Shown piece by piece: positions 6,521 to 7,674 of a stretch of DNA of 7,674 nt. Under the pieces are notes generated by a model. It saw only the letters and a list, made by a program, of their open reading frames with translations. It was not told the DNA's origin and did no database searches. This DNA comes from an uncultured Candidatus Methylacidiphilales bacterium (GTDB lineage Bacteria > Verrucomicrobiota > Verrucomicrobiia > Methylacidiphilales > CALFVM01): contig CALFVM010000116.1 in the NCBI GenBank assembly GCA_937928665.1, positions 1-7,674 of the forward strand, given 5' to 3'. The translations under genes were made by a program, and so were the position numbers. The stretch's first letter is position 1. The number at the start of each line of letters is the position of its first letter.

Positions 6521-6672
6521 TGGTCGATGCACCGGACCCGGGCCGAGGAATGTTTTCGCATCCGCACAAGCGACCTGCCACTTCGGCCGGTCTTCCATCA
6601 AAAGGCCGGGAGCGTCGAAGCCCACCTCCTCGTTTTTTTACACGGACACTGTGGTGCACGCTGGATCTGTGG

Positions 6673-6876
6673 ATGAAGAACAAGGAGCTCGGTGATTGCG
6701 CCCGCCAGCTCCTCAATGAGGTGGCCACGGTGCACAGCATGGACGTGGTGCTTAAGAGTTGTCCTCCGGGTCAGAATCAAGCCAGAGAGGTGCGACTTCG
6801 GGTGGCCGTGCGTCCGGACAAACTGTCCTTCCAACCCCGGCCAAACGCGATGCTGCTTCCAAAGCGGTTCAAGTGA
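6673..6876 (+). pseudogene. Short coding-like segment, possibly the C-terminal remnant of a transposase
   Basis: This stretch reads in frame for 67 codons to a TGA, with mostly G/C third positions like the real genes nearby. The block ARQLLNEVATVHSMDVVL followed by REVRLRVAVRPDK resembles, from memory, the C-terminal end of some DDE transposases of the IS1634/IS4-like groups, where a SVDVVLP-like strand is followed by an LRVV-like strand. The reading frame extends upstream to 6445, but those codons look non-coding and no DDE catalytic core is present. It ends 2 bp before the stop of the convergent GNAT gene. It may instead be an unrelated small hypothetical protein or chance. The family assignment is uncertain. 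Confidence 0.28.
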
Positions 6877-6878
6877 GA

Positions 6879-7674
6879 CTAGTTACGTTTGCGAGGCCGG
6901 GCACCGGCTGATTTTTGTTTTCCCTTCAGGTTGGGGGGGAGTTCGACCTCGTCCAGTTTGAAACGGACGTGGTAGGTGCCGTCATGAAGGCGCGGTTTCA
7001 GACCAGGAACGACCTTCTTGAAGGTCCGCAGCATCCCGTGATTGGTGGCAAGAAAGGTGGCGGTGAAGCCGAGGATCCCGCGGTCGCGGGCAATGAAGGC
7101 AAGGTATTGGAGCAGGAAGGTGCCGAGTCCTTTGCGCTGATAATCATCGTGGACGGTGAAGGCGACCTCGCACCAGTCAGGGTCATCCTCGGCCAGGAAG
7201 CGGGCGACACACACCAAGCGGCCGGGATCTTCGGGCCGGTAGCCGATAATGGCCATGTCCCGGTCATAACTGACCGTGACGAACTTTTGTTTCTGGCGGT
7301 GAGGCAGGCGTTGGAGCGGGATGAAATAGCGCTGGAGGATGGTTTCTTCGGAATGCGAGTAGAAAAGAGTTTGGAGAGCTTTCTCGTCGGTCGGCTTGAT
7401 CGGGCGGAAGGCAAGAGTCAGGCCGCCGGGAAAGGTCCGGGTGGTTTCGTAGCGGAAGGGGTAGGGTTGGAGATTGCTGGGCAGGCTGATTTGCTCGGGA
7501 TGAACGAGATGGGCGGCGCGGGCGGCTTCGAGAAGGTCGTCGCGGAACCTGGGATCGGCGAGATGAATGAGGGCAATGGCGCGTTCGCGCAAGGATTTGC
7601 CGCGCAGATCCGCGACGCCGAATTCGGTGACGACGAAGTGAAGATCGGCGCGGGTAGCGACGACGCCGGTTCCG
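6879..7674 (-). CDS. Acetyl-CoA hydrolase/CoA-transferase fused to a Pat-like GNAT acetyltransferase, 5' part beyond the right edge
   Basis: The frame is open from the right edge to a TAG at 6881-6879, giving 264 visible residues. The first part, with VATRADLHFVVTEFGVADLRGKS and LRERAIALIHLADPRFRDDL, is the end of the AcetylCoA_hyd_C domain of acetyl-CoA hydrolases/4-hydroxybutyrate CoA-transferases. It continues without a stop into a GNAT domain that begins near LAFRPIKPTDEKALQTLF and includes YDRDMAIIGY, VAFTVHDDYQRKGLGTFLL (acetyl-CoA pyrophosphate loop QRKGLG) and ATNHGMLRTFKKV, as in Pat-type protein lysine acetyltransferases. The C-terminus is basic (GKQKSAGARPRKRN). A TTG at 7592 is an internal codon, not the start. 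This two-domain arrangement is known in bacteria. It may tie acyl-CoA turnover to protein acetylation; neither substrate is shown here. Confidence 0.9.
   Translation of the reverse strand, partial: GTGVVATRADLHFVVTEFGVADLRGKSLRERAIALIHLADPRFRDDLLEAARAAHLVHPEQISLPSNLQPYPFRYETTRTFPGGLTLAFRPIKPTDEKALQTLFYSHSEETILQRYFIPLQRLPHRQKQKFVTVSYDRDMAIIGYRPEDPGRLVCVARFLAEDDPDWCEVAFTVHDDYQRKGLGTFLLQYLAFIARDRGILGFTATFLATNHGMLRTFKKVVPGLKPRLHDGTYHVRFKLDEVELPPNLKGKQKSAGARPRKRN

Larger units (their letters stand above)
6255..6878. other. 624-bp gap between convergent genes
   Basis: The gap lies between the 3' ends of the kinase gene (plus) and the CoA-transferase/GNAT gene (minus). No protein I recognise with confidence is encoded, although several short frames are open on both strands. 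What can be seen is the hairpin at 6255-6277, a compound inverted repeat at 6368-6416, a minus-strand terminator-like hairpin at 6495-6520, a T7 run at 6633-6639 without a convincing stem, a coding-like plus-strand segment near 6673-6876, and a 10-bp inverted repeat close to both ends (6260-6269 and 6831-6840). The strong G-over-C bias of the plus strand seen in 1-5100 is absent here. Confidence 0.6.

Noticed and set aside
6633..6639. T7 run as a plus-strand intrinsic terminator for the kinase
   Set aside because: Only a 4-bp stem with a long loop (GGAG/CTCC) precedes it, and it is almost 400 bp beyond the kinase stop.
6387..6695. 102-codon plus-strand and 123-codon minus-strand open frames in the convergent gap
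   Set aside because: Neither has a ribosome site, recognisable motif or the codon pattern of the neighbours; they are likely chance frames in GC-rich sequence.
7590..7592. TTG as start of a stand-alone GNAT protein
   Set aside because: The frame continues upstream to the window edge with a conserved acetyl-CoA hydrolase C-terminal sequence, so the TTG is an internal Leu codon of a larger fusion.

Overview
The window is a compact, GC-rich bacterial chromosome segment. A verrucomicrobial or other PVC-group host is plausible. The clues are a zinc-ribbon/Hanks-type kinase, a processive glycolipid-synthase-type GT28 enzyme and a CoA-transferase/GNAT fusion, together with strongly C/G-ending codons. 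This is inference from gene types; no taxonomic marker such as rRNA is present. No CRISPR array, tRNA, rRNA, intact insertion sequence or prophage was found.

Minus strand, positions 1-5127: five genes read leftward in a tightly packed, probably single operon. They are rluD-like pseudouridine synthase, tyrosyl-tRNA synthetase (tyrS), a membrane-anchored thioredoxin, an MGDG-synthase/UgtP-like glycolipid glycosyltransferase, and a family 1 glycoside hydrolase that runs off the left edge. The junctions are 48 bp, a 4-bp ATGA overlap, a TAA-ATG abutment and a 13-bp gap. The first two genes serve RNA modification and translation. The last two suggest sugar-headed membrane lipid synthesis coupled to a beta-glycosidase. 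The GH1 gene is open to the window edge and is easy to miss because its stop codon lies outside.

Plus strand, 5169-6254: a divergent Ser/Thr protein kinase with an N-terminal zinc ribbon and a C-terminal membrane anchor. It starts at a TTG codon only about 41 bp from the rluD start, so the two transcription units share a very small control region.

6255-6878: a 624-bp gap between two convergent genes, long for so compact a region. It contains several inverted repeats, a good minus-strand intrinsic terminator candidate, and a short plus-strand segment with coding-like codon use that may be the tail of a decayed transposase.

Minus strand, 6879-7674: the C-terminal part of a protein that joins an acetyl-CoA hydrolase/CoA-transferase C-terminal domain to a Pat-like GNAT acetyltransferase. 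It enters from the right edge.

Most content is recognisable. I see no clear-cut new system. The points most worth a second look are the glycolipid synthase-GH1 pair, the tail-anchored zinc-ribbon kinase with its cramped start region, the structured convergent gap, and a C9 tract inside the glycosyltransferase gene.
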